Assembly: GCA_946623755.1 (NCBI GenBank)
Contig: CAMORK010000002.1
Location: 1-64,000, forward strand
Length of the DNA: 64,000 nucleotides
Direction: 5' to 3'
Source: an uncultured Butyrivibrio sp.
GTDB lineage: Bacteria > Bacillota > Clostridia > Lachnospirales > Lachnospiraceae
Part shown: in pieces, positions 62,955 to 64,000 of the stretch
Numbering within the stretch: the stretch's first letter is position 1
Layout of the letters: each line of letters starts with the position of its first letter
Program-made: the position numbers and the translations under genes
Notes under the pieces: model-generated
Told to the model about the DNA's origin: nothing
Databases searched by the model: none
What the model saw: only the letters and a program-made list of their open reading frames with translations

Positions 62955-63998
62955 CTATTTCTCTTCCAGATGGCGCCTCCTGAGCTGTCCACAGGCTCCG
63001 TCTATATCCCTGCCCATTTCTCTTCTAATAGTAACATTTATATGGCTTTTTTCAAGTTTATTTTTGAACTGCTCCGCCCCTTTGCGATCCGTAGGTTTGA
63101 ATGTTCTCTCCTTGATTGGATTGACCGGGATCAGGTTAACAACAGCATTGAGCCCTTTAAGAAGATCCGAAAGCTCCGCAGCGTCTCTGTCAGTATCATT
63201 GACCCCGCTCACCAGCGAATACTCAAAGGTAAGCTGTCTTCCGGTCTTGTCAAAATATGCCCTGCAGGCATCAAGCACTTCCTTGATTGTGTATGTGTTG
63301 GCGATAGGCATAAGCTCTTTTCTCTTCTCATCGTTAGATGCATGGAGGGAAAGCGCAAGGTTAATGGCAAAGTCTTCATCTGCCAGCTTGTATATGTTAG
63401 GGACAATACCGCATGTGGATACCGTTAGATTTCTCTGGCCAAGATTGTGACCATCGGGATCACTTACAAGCCTGATAAACTTCACCACATTGTCATAGTT
63501 GTCCAGCGGTTCTCCGCTTCCCATTACTACAACTCTTGCTACTTTTTCCCCTGTGATCCTGGAGATGGCATATATCTGGTCAAGCATCTCCGATGGCAAA
63601 AGACCTCTTACCACTCCGTCAATAGTCGACGCACAGAACTTACATCCCATCCTGCATCCCACCTGGGATGAGATACATACGCTGACGCCGAATTTGTACT
63701 TCATGAAAACACTCTCGATGACATTGCCATCGGAGAGTGCAAATAAAAACTTTTTGGTCTCGTCCAGTTTGGACTCCTGAAGATCCACCTGCTCAAGGGA
63801 TGTAAAATCAAAACTCTCAGAAAGCTTGCTCTTTAAAGACGTCGGAATATTGGTCATCTCATCGTAGCTTCTGGCCATCTTCACGTGCATCCACTGATAG
63901 AGCTGCTTTGCCCTGAATGCAGGTTCTCCCATCTCCCTCATCGCAGCTGTTAATTCGTCAAGGTTCAGAGACTTTATATCTCTATTTAAATCGTACAT
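62955..63998 (-). CDS. rlmN: 23S rRNA (adenine-2503-C2)-methyltransferase
   Basis: 347 residues. Radical-SAM motif CRMGCKFCAS (CxxxCxxC), GSGEPLDNYDNV, and a C-terminal CGQL with the second catalytic Cys. Methylates A2503 of 23S rRNA and A37 of some tRNAs. The ATG is complete, two bases inside the window end, so the gene is whole. Confidence 0.97.
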   Translation of the reverse strand: MYDLNRDIKSLNLDELTAAMREMGEPAFRAKQLYQWMHVKMARSYDEMTNIPTSLKSKLSESFDFTSLEQVDLQESKLDETKKFLFALSDGNVIESVFMKYKFGVSVCISSQVGCRMGCKFCASTIDGVVRGLLPSEMLDQIYAISRITGEKVARVVVMGSGEPLDNYDNVVKFIRLVSDPDGHNLGQRNLTVSTCGIVPNIYKLADEDFAINLALSLHASNDEKRKELMPIANTYTIKEVLDACRAYFDKTGRQLTFEYSLVSGVNDTDRDAAELSDLLKGLNAVVNLIPVNPIKERTFKPTDRKGAEQFKNKLEKSHINVTIRREMGRDIDGACGQLRRRHLEEK

Positions 63999-64000
63999 CA

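Overview
The window reads as a chromosomal segment of an anaerobic, carbohydrate-fermenting member of the Firmicutes. The most likely source is a Lachnospiraceae of the Butyrivibrio/Pseudobutyrivibrio type; this is inferred from gene content and protein style, not from a database search. Supporting signs are ABC-type sugar uptake with LplB/LplC-like permeases, a YesM/YesN two-component system, an mglBAC galactoside transporter, a group-B-type [FeFe] hydrogenase, several very large hybrid histidine kinases, the rlmN-prpC-prkC-rsgA order, and strong AGGAGG-type ribosome binding sites. Nearly every gene lies on the minus strand. The exceptions are the cysE fragment at the left edge and the LacI-family regulator near 10 kb. 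No phage, IS element, CRISPR array or rRNA was seen.

Left part (1-11 kb): the end of a serine acetyltransferase gene converges on a tRNA-dihydrouridine synthase and a GGDEF/EAL protein. Then comes a sucrose/fructan locus: LplB-like and LplC-like permeases, a large lipoprotein binding protein, a cytoplasmic GH32 beta-fructosidase and a PfkB fructokinase. It is transcribed divergently from its probable LacI-family repressor. The 198-bp divergent region holds two near-consensus promoters and several copies of a TTTACAtttGTAAA palindrome, which should be the operators.

Middle (11-30 kb): after an unusual tRNA-Pro(AGG) comes a tightly packed minus-strand block of nine genes. In transcription order they are a hybrid kinase, a hybrid kinase carrying an embedded DegV domain, a 7TM-GAF-degenerate-GGDEF protein, a small two-TM protein, a YesN-type regulator, a YesM-type kinase, a membrane-anchored sugar-binding sensor, an MglB-like lipoprotein, and a GT39-like membrane protein. 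Directly upstream lies mglB-mglA-mglC, separated from the block by a terminator. The arrangement suggests sensing and control of galactose or a related sugar. This is the region most likely to hold an undescribed system.

30.7-35.2 kb: a cell-surface block with two transglutaminase-like proteins, a small membrane protein and a large secreted protein with 12-residue repeats. 35.3-40.2 kb: radA, a small conserved gene, clpC and a YtrA-type GntR regulator where ctsR-mcsAB usually sits. 40.5-47.8 kb: an SH3b membrane protein with a very charged tail, purE-purM-purN-purD, two small membrane proteins (one a 50-residue ORF missing from the track), pyrE and pyrF.

47.8-56.3 kb: a double-receiver protein, a third hybrid kinase with an Hpt domain, a group-B-type [FeFe] hydrogenase, a NitT/TauT-type ABC importer and larB. 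56.3-64 kb: a GH3 glycosidase, a histidine phosphatase, rsgA, prkC, prpC and rlmN. Starts were moved from the ORF-track value wherever a clear ribosome binding site pointed to a different codon.
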